A stretch of 40,640 nucleotides of DNA from Methanosphaera stadtmanae. Lineage in GTDB: Archaea > Methanobacteriota > Methanobacteria > Methanobacteriales > Methanobacteriaceae. Positions 20,244 to 28,676 of the stretch are shown here, in pieces. Under the pieces are notes generated by a model that worked only from the letters and a program-made list of their open reading frames with translations, had not been told where the DNA came from and did not search any database. The stretch spans positions 1-40,640 of the forward strand of contig SUTR01000018.1 of the NCBI GenBank assembly GCA_015062825.1, written 5' to 3'. The first letter of the stretch is position 1. The number at the start of each line of letters is the position of its first letter. Position numbers and translations under genes: made by a program.

Positions 20244-21221
20244 TTACTTCTCCTGTTGTTTGGTTTGTTTTTCATTTGCATTAATAATTTTGACAGGTTT
20301 TTTATTTTCTATGATTACGGTCATAAAATCATCTGCATATACTACATTTTCAAAATATTTTTTGGCCTCTTGTGTTAGTTCATCAGAATTTGTATATCTA
20401 TTTGATAGATGCGTTAATACCAACTGTTCTACATTAGCTTCCTTGGCTATTAAAGCAGCATCTTCTGCTACACTATGACCATATTCATCTGCCTTATCCT
20501 TTGATTCATTAGCAAATGTTGCTTCATGTATTAGTAAATCAGCATCTTTTGAAAATTCAATCATTGATTCTTGAGGTATTGTATCTCCACTGAATACCAT
20601 TTTTATTCCTTTTCGTGGGGGTCCTAAAACTTGGCTTGCATTGATGATTTTTCCATTTAATTCAATAGATTCACCTCGCTGTAAATTTCCAAATAAAGGA
20701 CCTTCTGGTATTCCTAGTTTTAATGCTTTTGATTTTATGAATTTTGGTTTTCGTTTTTCTTCTATTTTATATGCATAATCTATGACAGTATGTTTCATTT
20801 GTTTTGCTTCAACCATAAAATGATCATCTTCATAGACTATCCCATCTTCGCTGATTGTATGGGTAATTATATTATTACCAATTAAAGAGTATCCTAATTG
20901 TCTTATATGATATATTAAATCATCAATCCCCCTAGGTCCATAAATATGTAAGGGTTCTGTTCTTCCCCTGAATGCTATTGATTGAAGGAGTCCTGGAAGT
21001 CCTAATATATGATCCCCATGAAGGTGTGTTATGAATATAATATCTATTTTCATCGGACTGATATTTGCATACATTAATTGTTTTTGAGTAGATTCGCCAC
21101 AATCCAATAATACTGTTTTATCCGAAATTTTCACTACTATTGAGGAATGATTTCTATTTTTAGTATGAATTGCTGATGCTGTTCCTAAAAATGTTAATTC
21201 TATAATAATATATCCTCCCAT
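20244..21221 (-). CDS. rnz: ribonuclease Z (tRNA 3'-processing endonuclease)
   Basis: The protein is about 320 residues. It has the metallo-beta-lactamase metal motif FITHLHGDHILGLPGL, the MVFSGDT aspartate, the HEATF segment and the final VLTHLSNRY histidine, all characteristic of RNase Z. It cuts pre-tRNA at the discriminator, generating the end to which CCA is added, consistent with the CCA-less tRNA-Gln here. The start is unusual. The only ATG (21221) overlaps a strong GGAGG (21218-21214), whereas family homology begins at IELTFLGTAS, whose codons at 21206-21201 are ATT/ATT/ATA-type with correct spacing from GGAGG. The coordinates given use the ATG. The SHOCT gene follows within five bases. 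Confidence 0.94.
   Translation of the reverse strand: MGGYIIIELTFLGTASAIHTKNRNHSSIVVKISDKTVLLDCGESTQKQLMYANISPMKIDIIFITHLHGDHILGLPGLLQSIAFRGRTEPLHIYGPRGIDDLIYHIRQLGYSLIGNNIITHTISEDGIVYEDDHFMVEAKQMKHTVIDYAYKIEEKRKPKFIKSKALKLGIPEGPLFGNLQRGESIELNGKIINASQVLGPPRKGIKMVFSGDTIPQESMIEFSKDADLLIHEATFANESKDKADEYGHSVAEDAALIAKEANVEQLVLTHLSNRYTNSDELTQEAKKYFENVVYADDFMTVIIENKKPVKIINANEKQTKQQEK
21214..21218 (-). promoter_or_regulatory. Shine-Dalgarno GGAGG inside the 5' end of rnz
   Basis: GGAGG here directly follows the only in-frame ATG of rnz. The next 7 to 10 bases lead to ATT (21206) or ATA (21203) codons, just where RNase Z homology starts. This suggests initiation at a non-ATG codon, or a longer protein with a non-SD start. 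Confidence 0.5.
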
Positions 21222-21346
21222 ACAATTTCTTAATATATATTTTTATTTTTATTTTTTACCTTATTTATTCTTTTAAAAAAACAAAAAATAATTACTTTTT
21301 TAAAGATAAATATTAATAGAAATAATTATTTGATGGGGATTGTTGT

Positions 21347-22189
21347 ATGACAATATTTAGTGACAATAGAATTATTGAAAATATTTTTGACGATATTGGA
21401 TTTGAAGACATTACAACCAATAGTTTAGTTAGTGAAGACAAATGGGCACAGGCCGAAATTATTGCAAAGGAAGATGGTATTCTTGCAGGTATGGATGTTG
21501 CTCATTATATTATTGAATCTTTTGGTTTAGATATATCTGCTAGTTTTCTTGATGGTGATAAAATTTCTAAGGGTGATATCATACTTGAATTTGAAGGAAA
21601 TGCCCGTGATATTTTAATGCTTGAGAGAAGTATTTTGAACTATTTAATGCATCTTAGTGGAATTGCTACGGTTGTTTATAATACTTGTAAAAAAGTTCAT
21701 GAAATTAATCCGGATATTCGTGTTGCATGTACTCGTAAGACTACTCCTGGTCTTCAAAAGCTTGAAAAGAAGGCTGTTGAAATTGGTGGAGGGGATACAC
21801 ATAGATTTAAATTAGATGACTGTGTGTTGATTAAGGACAATCATATACAAGTTGTTGGAAATGTTATTGATGCTATTGAACTAGCAAAGAAAAAGGTTAG
21901 CTTTACTAAGAAAATTGAAATTGAAGTTGAAGACTTGGATAATGCTATCCGTGCTGCAATGTTTGGTGCAGATATTGTAATGTTGGATAATATGAATCCT
22001 GATGAGATTAGAGCTGTTGTGGATGCTCTTGTAAAACGCAGACTTAGAGATGATGTTATTATTGAAGTTAGTGGTGGAATTACTCCGGATAATATAATGG
22101 ATTATGCAGGTCTTGGCATAGATGTTATCTCAAGTGGCTTTATTACAAACAGCACTAAATCTTTAGATCTCGGATTAGATATCATATAA
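21347..22189 (+). CDS. nadC: nicotinate-nucleotide pyrophosphorylase (quinolinate phosphoribosyltransferase)
   Basis: The 280-residue protein shows the family core. It has the N-terminal sandwich with EDITTNSL, the LMHLSGIAT helix, ACTRKTTPGLQKLEKKAVEI with the substrate-binding Arg/Lys residues, GGGDTHRF, and the barrel motifs IEVEVEDLD, MLDNM and IEVSGGI. It converts quinolinate and PRPP to nicotinate mononucleotide, the entry into NAD synthesis completed by adenylyl transfer (compare nadM at 7527). GGGGATTG upstream of the ATG is an acceptable ribosome site. Its promoter lies in the 125-base AT-rich gap divergent from rnz. A hairpin and T-run follow the stop. Confidence 0.97.
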   Translation: MTIFSDNRIIENIFDDIGFEDITTNSLVSEDKWAQAEIIAKEDGILAGMDVAHYIIESFGLDISASFLDGDKISKGDIILEFEGNARDILMLERSILNYLMHLSGIATVVYNTCKKVHEINPDIRVACTRKTTPGLQKLEKKAVEIGGGDTHRFKLDDCVLIKDNHIQVVGNVIDAIELAKKKVSFTKKIEIEVEDLDNAIRAAMFGADIVMLDNMNPDEIRAVVDALVKRRLRDDVIIEVSGGITPDNIMDYAGLGIDVISSGFITNSTKSLDLGLDII

Positions 22190-22205
22190 TAATATCATAA
22201 TTATC

Positions 22206-22253
22206 AAAATAATTAATTGAAAATTTAATTATTTTAATCACACCTTTCTTTTT
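22206..22253 (+). terminator. hairpin plus T-run after nadC
   Basis: AAAATAATTAA (22206-22216) and its exact complement TTAATTATTTT (22225-22235) enclose an eight-base loop. CTTTCTTTTTT follows by 22253. The 11-bp all-A/T stem is weak, but the T-run is typical of archaeal termination. Confidence 0.6.
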
Positions 22254-22529
22254 TAGCATTTTATTAATGGCCTATATGCATCTGTCATATTATTTATCAT
22301 TATAAAAATATAATATTCTAACTTACATAAAATACATATAAATATATTTCTATTTTCATTAAAACTAGTAATAATTATAGACAGAAAAAGAGATTATTTT
22401 ACATACATTTATTAATAATGTAAATCATAAATATTAATAAGAATTGGAAGTATATTCTTAATCATAAGTATTAAAAAATATACCCTAAGACAATTCGACT
22501 TTTATTACAATAAACGTGAGGTAAAAAAA
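22254..22529 (+). promoter_or_regulatory. AT-rich leader of the acidic protein gene
   Basis: This is the rest of the 340-bp gap between nadC and the gene at 22530. TTAAAAAATATA (22471-22482) is a probable TATA box about 50 bases before the start codon. GTGAGGT just before the ATG is the ribosome site. No ORF or RNA gene is visible. Confidence 0.45.
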
Positions 22530-22994
22530 ATGTCAGAATTCGAAGAAGAATTTAATGAAGAAACAGAAGTTGAAGAAAAAGAAATTGATACAATTTCAGA
22601 AGAAGAATATACAGAAGATGACGAATATACGGAAGATGAAGAAAAATTACCATTTGCTAAAGCAGAAGTAGTACGTCTTATGAAAGAACACTTAGATGAC
22701 GATAAGATGATAAGAGAACGAGTAAAAGTGGAAATGAACAAATTCTTAGGTGACGTATTAGCAAATGTATGTAAACAATTAAATGAATACCCCTATTCTA
22801 CAGTTGAATATGAAATGTTAAAAGAATCAACATACCCATACACAAACATTGAAAGAATCAATGAAGAAAAAATAAGAATACTAAAACATTTAGATGCAAT
22901 AAAAGCTGATTGTGATGCTTTAAGTATGGATGTCAAAGCAACACTTAAACTAAATGATAAACCAGATACACAAGACGAAGATGATTTATTCTAA
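22530..22994 (+). CDS. acidic protein with a possible histone-fold-like core
   Basis: This 154-residue protein has an extremely acidic N-terminus. About residues 1-39 are dominated by Glu and Asp, with a repeated EYTED. It then reads [16 protein letters not shown] at about 40-55, which resembles the (L)PxAxVxRIIK opening helix of archaeal histones. A long amphipathic helix with [20 protein letters not shown] and a second long helix from about 109 to 142 ([20 protein letters not shown]) follow. It ends in an acidic DEDDLF tail. I infer a histone-fold or coiled-coil DNA- or protein-binding protein; family membership is not certain. It has its own promoter and a GTGAGGT ribosome site, and a T-rich terminator follows near 23010-23030. 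Confidence 0.8.
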   Translation: MSEFEEEFNEETEVEEKEIDTISEEEYTEDDEYTEDEEKLPFAKAEVVRLMKEHLDDDKMIRERVKVEMNKFLGDVLANVCKQLNEYPYSTVEYEMLKESTYPYTNIERINEEKIRILKHLDAIKADCDALSMDVKATLKLNDKPDTQDEDDLF

Positions 22995-23099
22995 TATTGA
23001 ATAAATTATATTTTTAACTTTTTTTCACCACCACAGTTACAAAAATTATTTTTTAATTGCCTTATATATCTTATACTAAATAATATAGGAAATTTTTAT

Positions 23100-24038
23100 A
23101 TGAAGGAAAATTATGAACGAATACCTATCTCCATTGGAGGTATAATATTAGGTATAGCGGCTATGGGTAACTTACTACATGATTATCTTACACATAGTCG
23201 AGATATTTGTGCTGCAATAGCAATAATCCTGATTCTGTTTGTTGTATTAAAGTTAATATACTATCCAAAATATTTTAAGGAAGATTTGAATAATCCAATA
23301 CTTGCAAGCATTATAGCAACATTTTCCATGGCATTGATGTTAATAGCAAATCATATAGAACCATATATTGGAATGAATGCCTCATTCTACCTATGGATTT
23401 TTGCTATTCTTCTACATGTATTCTTCCTGATTAATTATGTTTGGAAGTTTGTACTACATTTTAAACTAGAAAATTTCACTGCAGGATCATTTGTTGTCTT
23501 TGCAGGCATACAGATGATTGCAATTACCGCACCATTATACAATAAGCAATCATGGGGTACAATAGCATTTTGGTTTAGTTTTGCATGTGTAGCCATAGTG
23601 TTATTGATTGTCAGTTACCGGTACTTGAAAATACCCGTCAATGAACCTGTAAAACCAATAATTGGTGTTTATGCAGCACCAGTAAGTCTTTGTGCAGTTG
23701 GTTATCTATCCAGTGTAACTCCCATCAATGTCAATTTTGCCATAGGAATGTATGTCTTGACAAAGATCTTCTATATTTTTGTCTTATACAAATTCATCAC
23801 ATATTTCAAATATCCTGTTTATCCAACATATGCAGCATATACATTTCCCGTAGTGATAAATGCAATTACAACATTGAAACTTATGAATTATTTAACTAGC
23901 ATCAATATTTACTTAAGTTATATGGATTATGAGCTATTTATAGAAACAACAATTGGAATAATATTAATTGTATATGTATTAAGATATTATTTAATAGGTA
24001 TTTTTGAAATTAACCGAAGAAATATGATTATTAAATAA
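23100..24038 (+). CDS. TDT-family (TehA/SLAC1-like) membrane transporter
   Basis: The 312-residue protein has about ten hydrophobic segments separated by short loops and no signal peptide, the topology of the tellurite-resistance/dicarboxylate transporter family. PISIGGIILGIAAMGNLL at the N-terminus corresponds to the family's first helix with its small-residue pattern. Later helices contain conserved-looking aromatic positions. Members transport anions such as malate, sulfite or chloride; the substrate here cannot be told. AGGA upstream of the ATG is a modest ribosome site. It ends 21 bases from the stop of the convergent nitroreductase gene. Confidence 0.82.
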   Translation: MKENYERIPISIGGIILGIAAMGNLLHDYLTHSRDICAAIAIILILFVVLKLIYYPKYFKEDLNNPILASIIATFSMALMLIANHIEPYIGMNASFYLWIFAILLHVFFLINYVWKFVLHFKLENFTAGSFVVFAGIQMIAITAPLYNKQSWGTIAFWFSFACVAIVLLIVSYRYLKIPVNEPVKPIIGVYAAPVSLCAVGYLSSVTPINVNFAIGMYVLTKIFYIFVLYKFITYFKYPVYPTYAAYTFPVVINAITTLKLMNYLTSINIYLSYMDYELFIETTIGIILIVYVLRYYLIGIFEINRRNMIIK

Positions 24039-24059
24039 AAAAAGAAATAAGAGAAATAT

Positions 24060-24566
24060 TTAGATGTATTTTACCAATTCATCTAAACTTTTTCTATCGG
24101 TGCCACGAGGTTCGGCATTAGGATAACCTAATGGCGTTAATAAAACAGGTTTTTGATTATCAGGCAAATCCAATAAGTCTATTAATGGTTCTTCATGGAA
24201 TGCTGCAATATAACAAGTTCCTAATCCTAATTCTGTTGCTTCCAAAATTATATGATCCATAACAATTGTCGCATCTATATCAGCTATATTTTTTCCATCC
24301 CATTTTCTTGTCCATGCTTTATCATAATCTGCAACAACTGCAATGATTATTGGTGCTTCAAAAAACCAATCCCAACCTGCAACATCATGCAAGACTTCCT
24401 CATTTTTCTTAGTGTCTATGACATATATTGTAAATGCCTGTGCATTTACTCCTGTTGGAGCAATTTGAGCTGCCTTTAATATTTTTTGTAATTTTTCATC
24501 TTCTACTTGTTGATCTGTAAATCCTCTTACACTGTATCTTTTTTCCATAACATCCAAAACTGACAT
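24060..24566 (-). CDS. nitroreductase-family FMN protein
   Basis: The 168-residue protein begins MSVLDVMEKRYSVRGFTDQQ, the standard nitroreductase start with the FMN-phosphate-binding RxSxRxF motif. It continues with AAQIAPTGVNAQAFTIYVID and a C-terminal glycine-rich segment LLTPLGYPNAEPRG. Members are dimeric NAD(P)H- or F420-linked flavin reductases; the substrate is unknown. At 168 residues it is one of the shorter forms. GGTGAATAG before the ATG is a good ribosome site. It is the third gene of a unit with the ZPR1 and kinase genes upstream; the spacing of 16 bases indicates cotranscription. Confidence 0.9.
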   Translation of the reverse strand: MSVLDVMEKRYSVRGFTDQQVEDEKLQKILKAAQIAPTGVNAQAFTIYVIDTKKNEEVLHDVAGWDWFFEAPIIIAVVADYDKAWTRKWDGKNIADIDATIVMDHIILEATELGLGTCYIAAFHEEPLIDLLDLPDNQKPVLLTPLGYPNAEPRGTDRKSLDELVKYI

Positions 24567-24582
24567 ATCTATTCACCATCCA

Positions 24583-25176
24583 TTATTGATCTATCATTGT
24601 AAATCCTGTTTGAAGAGCATCTGCTTCTTCTTGTGTTAATACTTCATATTCTGCATCATCATCATCAATTATACTATTACCAAATGGATCTTCCAATATT
24701 AATATCGTTTCCAATTCACCCATTTTTATATGAGTTATGCATTCTAATATATTAACTGCATTATCTTCAACTTCAGAAGAAATATTCTCACCTTCAAGTG
24801 TAAGTGCCCTTGCAACTGCTTGTTCAAATCTGTTTAGTATACCTTCCACATTTGATACGAAACCTTGTGATTTTGGTCCTGGTTCAACCTTAAGTCCAAG
24901 TTCAGGTATGGTTATTGTAGCAGTTTGTGACTTTGCAACTCTCGAATCTAATTTAGTATCATTAATTGTTAAAGTATATCTTGAAGGTTCATTATGTTCT
25001 AATGATATACTATCTGATGATTGGTATCCACATTCATTACAGTAAACAGATGTTTCCAGTATATCACCAAAGTAGGGAATATTATCTGTACTGGTCTTTA
25101 CTTCTAATGTTTTACTTTTTCCACATACCGGACAGTCAGACATCATAACTTCCTTTTTCATATTATTTTCATCCAT
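24583..25176 (-). CDS. ZPR1-type zinc-finger protein
   Basis: The 197-residue protein has one ZPR1 unit. The zinc finger uses Cys15, Cys18, Cys46 and Cys49 (CPVC...CNEC), with the following GYQSSD. A beta-rich domain contains ATITIPELGLKVEPGPKSQG and VEGIL. In eukaryotes ZPR1 works with translation elongation factor eEF1A; archaeal single-unit homologues are less studied. The ending is acidic. The ATG at 25176 abuts the stop of the kinase gene, with GGTGA (25185-25181) inside that gene's last codons. The two are therefore coupled. Confidence 0.92.
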   Translation of the reverse strand: MDENNMKKEVMMSDCPVCGKSKTLEVKTSTDNIPYFGDILETSVYCNECGYQSSDSISLEHNEPSRYTLTINDTKLDSRVAKSQTATITIPELGLKVEPGPKSQGFVSNVEGILNRFEQAVARALTLEGENISSEVEDNAVNILECITHIKMGELETILILEDPFGNSIIDDDDAEYEVLTQEEADALQTGFTMIDQ

Positions 25177-26160
25177 TCAATCACCTTTATTTTCTTTTAA
25201 TTTACTTTTAATTAAGTTTTCATTATATAAGAATCCATGATTATCCAATTCGCTTATTATATTCTTTAAACTTTCTTCATCTGGAGCACATATTGTATGG
25301 CTATGAATATTATCAGATAGTTTATATAATGTTTCAAGAGATGATTTATCTTTCATATTTGATTCTATATTATTTATAAATCTTGAAGAACTATTGTCAT
25401 CATCATAGTTTGTTACAATTCTCTTCAATGGCTCCTTAAAATCAGATATATAATAGGAGATATCTGTTATTCGGCCACCATATTTTGTTATTATTTCTCG
25501 CTCTGTATTTATATTGTTAATATCATGTCGAAGAAAGATCTCTTGTTGAACTTCATTAATGTAACCTAATATTTTCTTTACAGCTTTTTCAAGATTACTA
25601 TTATCAATAACTGGAATATTTAAATGATTTGCTTTTTTTATCAAGTCATCATTTATTATTCTATTTTCTTCAAAGTAATCTAATTGTTGTCCTCCACGTT
25701 TTATTGCTATTGCTCTTTTAATAAAACGTTTCTGATGTTCTTCCTTATCTACTGTTAAAATAAAGAAATGTACATTTGCATCATTCATGAATTGTTGTAC
25801 ATTTATTAGTCCGGGGATTAGATGTACTCCCTCTATTACTATTGATTCCTTATCTTTTACTGAACGTTTGATTACATTTTCTATTGCAGGTATAACAAAG
25901 GATGCATGTTCTTCAAAGCCTGCCTCTATGAGTTTCTCATGAGTATCATAATTTGACACATCCCTTAATGTAGAGTATGCATTGTATGATGAACTATGTA
26001 ATGCTGGTGCATAATCTGCACCGATTACTCCACGTACTACTTCTCTTATAAAGTCACTTTCAAGTAAATATTTTATTCCAAGTTTATTTGAAATTTCAGA
26101 TGCAATAGTTGACTTACCTATTCCAGAAGCGGATCCTATTAATATCACATATGGTTTCAT
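25177..26160 (-). CDS. 2-phosphoglycerate kinase-like P-loop protein
   Basis: The 327-residue protein has its P-loop at residues 9-17 (GSASGIGKS). It continues with LLESDFIREVVRGVIGADYAP, HSSSYNAYSTL and SIVIEGVHLIPG, the pattern of archaeal 2-phosphoglycerate kinases that make 2,3-bisphosphoglycerate for cyclic 2,3-diphosphoglycerate. It lacks the N-terminal ATP-cone-like domain found in some homologues, because the P-loop is at the very start. Instead it has a C-terminal stretch of about 120 residues, including REIITKYGGRITDISYYIS, that I do not recognise. It heads the unit with the ZPR1 and nitroreductase genes. 2-Phosphoglycerate as substrate is inferred from the family only. Confidence 0.75.
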   Translation of the reverse strand: MKPYVILIGSASGIGKSTIASEISNKLGIKYLLESDFIREVVRGVIGADYAPALHSSSYNAYSTLRDVSNYDTHEKLIEAGFEEHASFVIPAIENVIKRSVKDKESIVIEGVHLIPGLINVQQFMNDANVHFFILTVDKEEHQKRFIKRAIAIKRGGQQLDYFEENRIINDDLIKKANHLNIPVIDNSNLEKAVKKILGYINEVQQEIFLRHDINNINTEREIITKYGGRITDISYYISDFKEPLKRIVTNYDDDNSSSRFINNIESNMKDKSSLETLYKLSDNIHSHTICAPDEESLKNIISELDNHGFLYNENLIKSKLKENKGD

Positions 26161-26260
26161 TTTATCACTGCTAATTATATTAATATAAATTATGGAAAAA
26201 CTAGAATTAATAATTTAAGATTGGAGCTGAAAGAAAAAAAAATAAAATGTTGATTGAAAT

Positions 26261-26905
26261 TTATACTATTTCAACATCAACTTTTTTACCGTGTATTTTT
26301 GGTAATGTAATTGTTAATACATAATCTTCAAAGGATGCTTTAACATCTTTGATATCTACTTCTACAGGTAAGTAAACTATTGTTTTAGTTTTACCAGAAC
26401 ATCTTTCTCTTCTTAATATTTTAACATCAGATTCATCTTCTAAATCATCAGGGAATTCTGCTTCAATTTCTACAGATTCTGTTGACATTTTAATATCAAT
26501 ATTTTCTTTTTCAACTCTTGGTAAATCCACTTTGATTATTAATTCATCTTCATATTCATAAAGATCTGCTGATGGTTTGTTTGATGTGTAATCTGCTATT
26601 GTTTTATTCCATTCTGTTTGTTTTGACTTAAGCGTATTTACTACGTCATTAAAGAAGTTTTCTGCCATATTTTTTGTTTCTTCTACTGTTTCTTTACCGT
26701 ATACTCTGTAGTCGAATTTTTCTTCAGCTTCTTCATCAGCTTCAGTTTCTTCATCAGTTTCAGTTTCTTCATCAGCTTCAGCTTCTACTTCTTCATCAGC
26801 TTCAGCTTCATCCTGACAGTCACATTTTGTTTCTTCAACTTCTGATTCAACATCAATTACTTCTTCTTCTTTTTTATCTTTTGAATCTACATATCTGTTT
26901 ACCAT
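26261..26905 (-). CDS. small heat-shock protein (Hsp20/alpha-crystallin) with acidic repeat tail
   Basis: The 214-residue protein ends in an alpha-crystallin domain (about 115-205), with LYEYEDELIIKVDLPRVEKE, the DVKILRRERCSGK segment, the DVKASFEDYVLTITLPK strand and a final V-E-I-V. The N-terminal 70 residues are unusual for the family. They are Glu/Asp/Ala/Thr-rich, built from hexapeptide repeats such as ETDEET and EADEEA, and preceded by a CDC pair. Small heat-shock proteins hold unfolded proteins as oligomers. The ribosome site is weak (AGGTCGGA). An AT-rich upstream region includes TTTATAATAAC as a candidate TATA box near 26990. Confidence 0.92.
   Translation of the reverse strand: MVNRYVDSKDKKEEEVIDVESEVEETKCDCQDEAEADEEVEAEADEETETDEETEADEEAEEKFDYRVYGKETVEETKNMAENFFNDVVNTLKSKQTEWNKTIADYTSNKPSADLYEYEDELIIKVDLPRVEKENIDIKMSTESVEIEAEFPDDLEDESDVKILRRERCSGKTKTIVYLPVEVDIKDVKASFEDYVLTITLPKIHGKKVDVEIV
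26730..26807 (-). repeat. 18-bp tandem coding repeat in hsp20
   Basis: Four copies of the unit TCTTCATCAGCTTCAGTT (plus-strand view) lie at 26730-26747, 26748-26765, 26766-26783 and, after a six-base insert, 26790-26807. They differ by one to three bases. They encode the acidic hexapeptides of the Hsp20 N-terminus. Confidence 0.85.
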
Positions 26906-27047
26906 TTTTATCCGACCTGTGAATTTAATTTTTTAGAAAATTTTTGATATAATTTTAATTATATAATAATAATTAGGGCGTAAGTTATTATAAAGCTTTG
27001 CTATTTTAGTAAACAAAAGTAAATTAAAAAAAGTTAAATGAAGGAGG

Positions 27048-28085
27048 TTATTTTTTTTCTAATTGTTCAAGATATCTTGTAAATTCATCTTCTTGTGAAC
27101 ATGATTTTCCAATATCTTCTATTACTTTTTTAATATTATCCATTTGACTATAATCATGAATACTTGTCTTGAAGATTGGATCTTCAATTCTTTGAGAATA
27201 TTCATTTATCACATCATCATTTTCCAATAGGTCCGTTTTATTAAAAAGACATATCATTGGAGTTTCAAAATATTTTTTGATTTCTTCATACAACATGAAT
27301 TGATTTTCCATTAAAAATCCTGATGTTTCTGAAGGATCAAATATGAATATTATCATATTTCCCAGATGTTCTAATGCGGCTATAGCATTTAATTCTATTT
27401 CATTCATATCTTCAATTGATCTGTCCAGCAATCCAGGCGTATCTATGATTTGATATTTTCTCCAATTCATTTCATAATTACCTATTTGCAATCCTTGTGT
27501 TGTGAATGGATAATTTGCAACTTTTGGACTTGCATCTGTAATATTATTTAATAATGTTGACTTTCCCACATTTGGAAATCCTGCAATCACTACCCTAATT
27601 GCATCAAAATTAATATTTGGCATGTTTTTTAATTCTCGTTTTGCATAATCTAAGAAGTCCAATTCATCTTCTATTCTATTGACTACTGATGCTATCCTAC
27701 CAAATGCTTCTTTTCGTATAGGTATTGCACTGAGTGAATCTGATTTTCTAATTTTAGATGTGTATTGTGATTCTATTTGTTTTAATACACCTAATGCCCA
27801 GTAAACTGCACCTAATGAATGTTTATATCTATCTACTCCAACAACTATATCTATGTAATCCTGATAGAATTCCGGTAATTCTTCTATTATAGGTGTTTCT
27901 GTAATTATTCTATTTAAAGTACTGTTAATTGTTTCACATGCTGTTTGTACACGTACTTCTTCTATTCTCATACCCTTTACTCTTGGATGTAATTTAGAGC
28001 TTCTTACTTTAGAAGCTGCTTTACTTGCACGGTTAAATCCCTTATCTATTAATTCATCCGGAGTAGGAATTTGTGGTAATTTCAT
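27048..28085 (-). CDS. NOG1-type GTPase
   Basis: The 345-residue protein has the NOG1 layout. A helical N-terminal domain (about 1-160) has [14 protein letters not shown] and [14 protein letters not shown]. The G domain follows, with G1 [11 protein letters not shown], a threonine-containing switch (YPFTTQGLQ), G3 IDTPGLLDR and G4 LFNKTDL. Eukaryal NOG1 matures the 60S ribosomal subunit; the archaeal protein probably acts in large-subunit assembly. AGGAGGATAAAATT precedes the ATG. It follows the AMMECR1 gene by 21 bases, giving a tldD-AMMECR1-NOG1 unit. Confidence 0.92.
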   Translation of the reverse strand: MKLPQIPTPDELIDKGFNRASKAASKVRSSKLHPRVKGMRIEEVRVQTACETINSTLNRIITETPIIEELPEFYQDYIDIVVGVDRYKHSLGAVYWALGVLKQIESQYTSKIRKSDSLSAIPIRKEAFGRIASVVNRIEDELDFLDYAKRELKNMPNINFDAIRVVIAGFPNVGKSTLLNNITDASPKVANYPFTTQGLQIGNYEMNWRKYQIIDTPGLLDRSIEDMNEIELNAIAALEHLGNMIIFIFDPSETSGFLMENQFMLYEEIKKYFETPMICLFNKTDLLENDDVINEYSQRIEDPIFKTSIHDYSQMDNIKKVIEDIGKSCSQEDEFTRYLEQLEKK

Positions 28086-28106
28086 AATTTTATCCTCCTA
28101 TCTATT

Positions 28107-28676
28107 TTATTCTTCAAATACATGTGCTTGGAATTTGTATATCTTGGTTGATTCTTTTTTCCATAAATTTGCTGATGCTCCAGCCTTATAACCCAAATTT
28201 TCTAGATATTGAAGTATATTCCAATTTTGTTCTATTGGCACTTGCGGTAGAAATACTCCTCTATAATATCCATTTTCTATAATTAAGCCATCAACCCCAA
28301 CTTCTATCTGATTAAGATATTCATCATATTCATTTACTTTTATTAGTTGTGGTTTTGAAAGTAGACTAATTTCTATTGTTATATCATTAATTTCCTCTTT
28401 TGTCACTGGTGCAAATCGTGGATCATCAAATGCAGATGCTAATGATAAATCAAGAAGTGCATCTATTAATGGTTCATATGCTTCTATGTATCCAATACAT
28501 CCCCTTAATGAACCTTTTTTATTAAGTGTTACAAATACTCCCATTTCTTCATTAAATATTTCTGGAAACTCAGCATTAGGTACATATTCCTTATCATTTA
28601 AGTAAGATGTTATGTTTTCTCTTACAATTCTCAGTGCAAGTTCTTCATCATCTCTGGTAATATTTATATTATTCAT
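28107..28676 (-). CDS. AMMECR1-domain protein
   Basis: The 189-residue protein shows the universal AMMECR1 signature KKGSLRGCIGYIEAYEPL (about residue 55). DPRFAPVTKEEINDITIEIS, VGVDGLIIENGYYRGVFLPQ and a C-terminal lysine/tryptophan segment follow. The family is present in archaea and eukaryotes and its biochemistry is unsettled; it is often found beside Mho1/MEMO genes, which are not seen here. The ATG overlaps the tldD stop by one base (TAATG), so translation is coupled. Full length. Confidence 0.93.
   Translation of the reverse strand: MNNINITRDDEELALRIVRENITSYLNDKEYVPNAEFPEIFNEEMGVFVTLNKKGSLRGCIGYIEAYEPLIDALLDLSLASAFDDPRFAPVTKEEINDITIEISLLSKPQLIKVNEYDEYLNQIEVGVDGLIIENGYYRGVFLPQVPIEQNWNILQYLENLGYKAGASANLWKKESTKIYKFQAHVFEE

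Noticed and set aside
26674-26922. Leu/Gln-rich plus-strand frame
   Set aside because: It is the antisense of the 18-bp acidic repeats of hsp20 and has no initiation signals.
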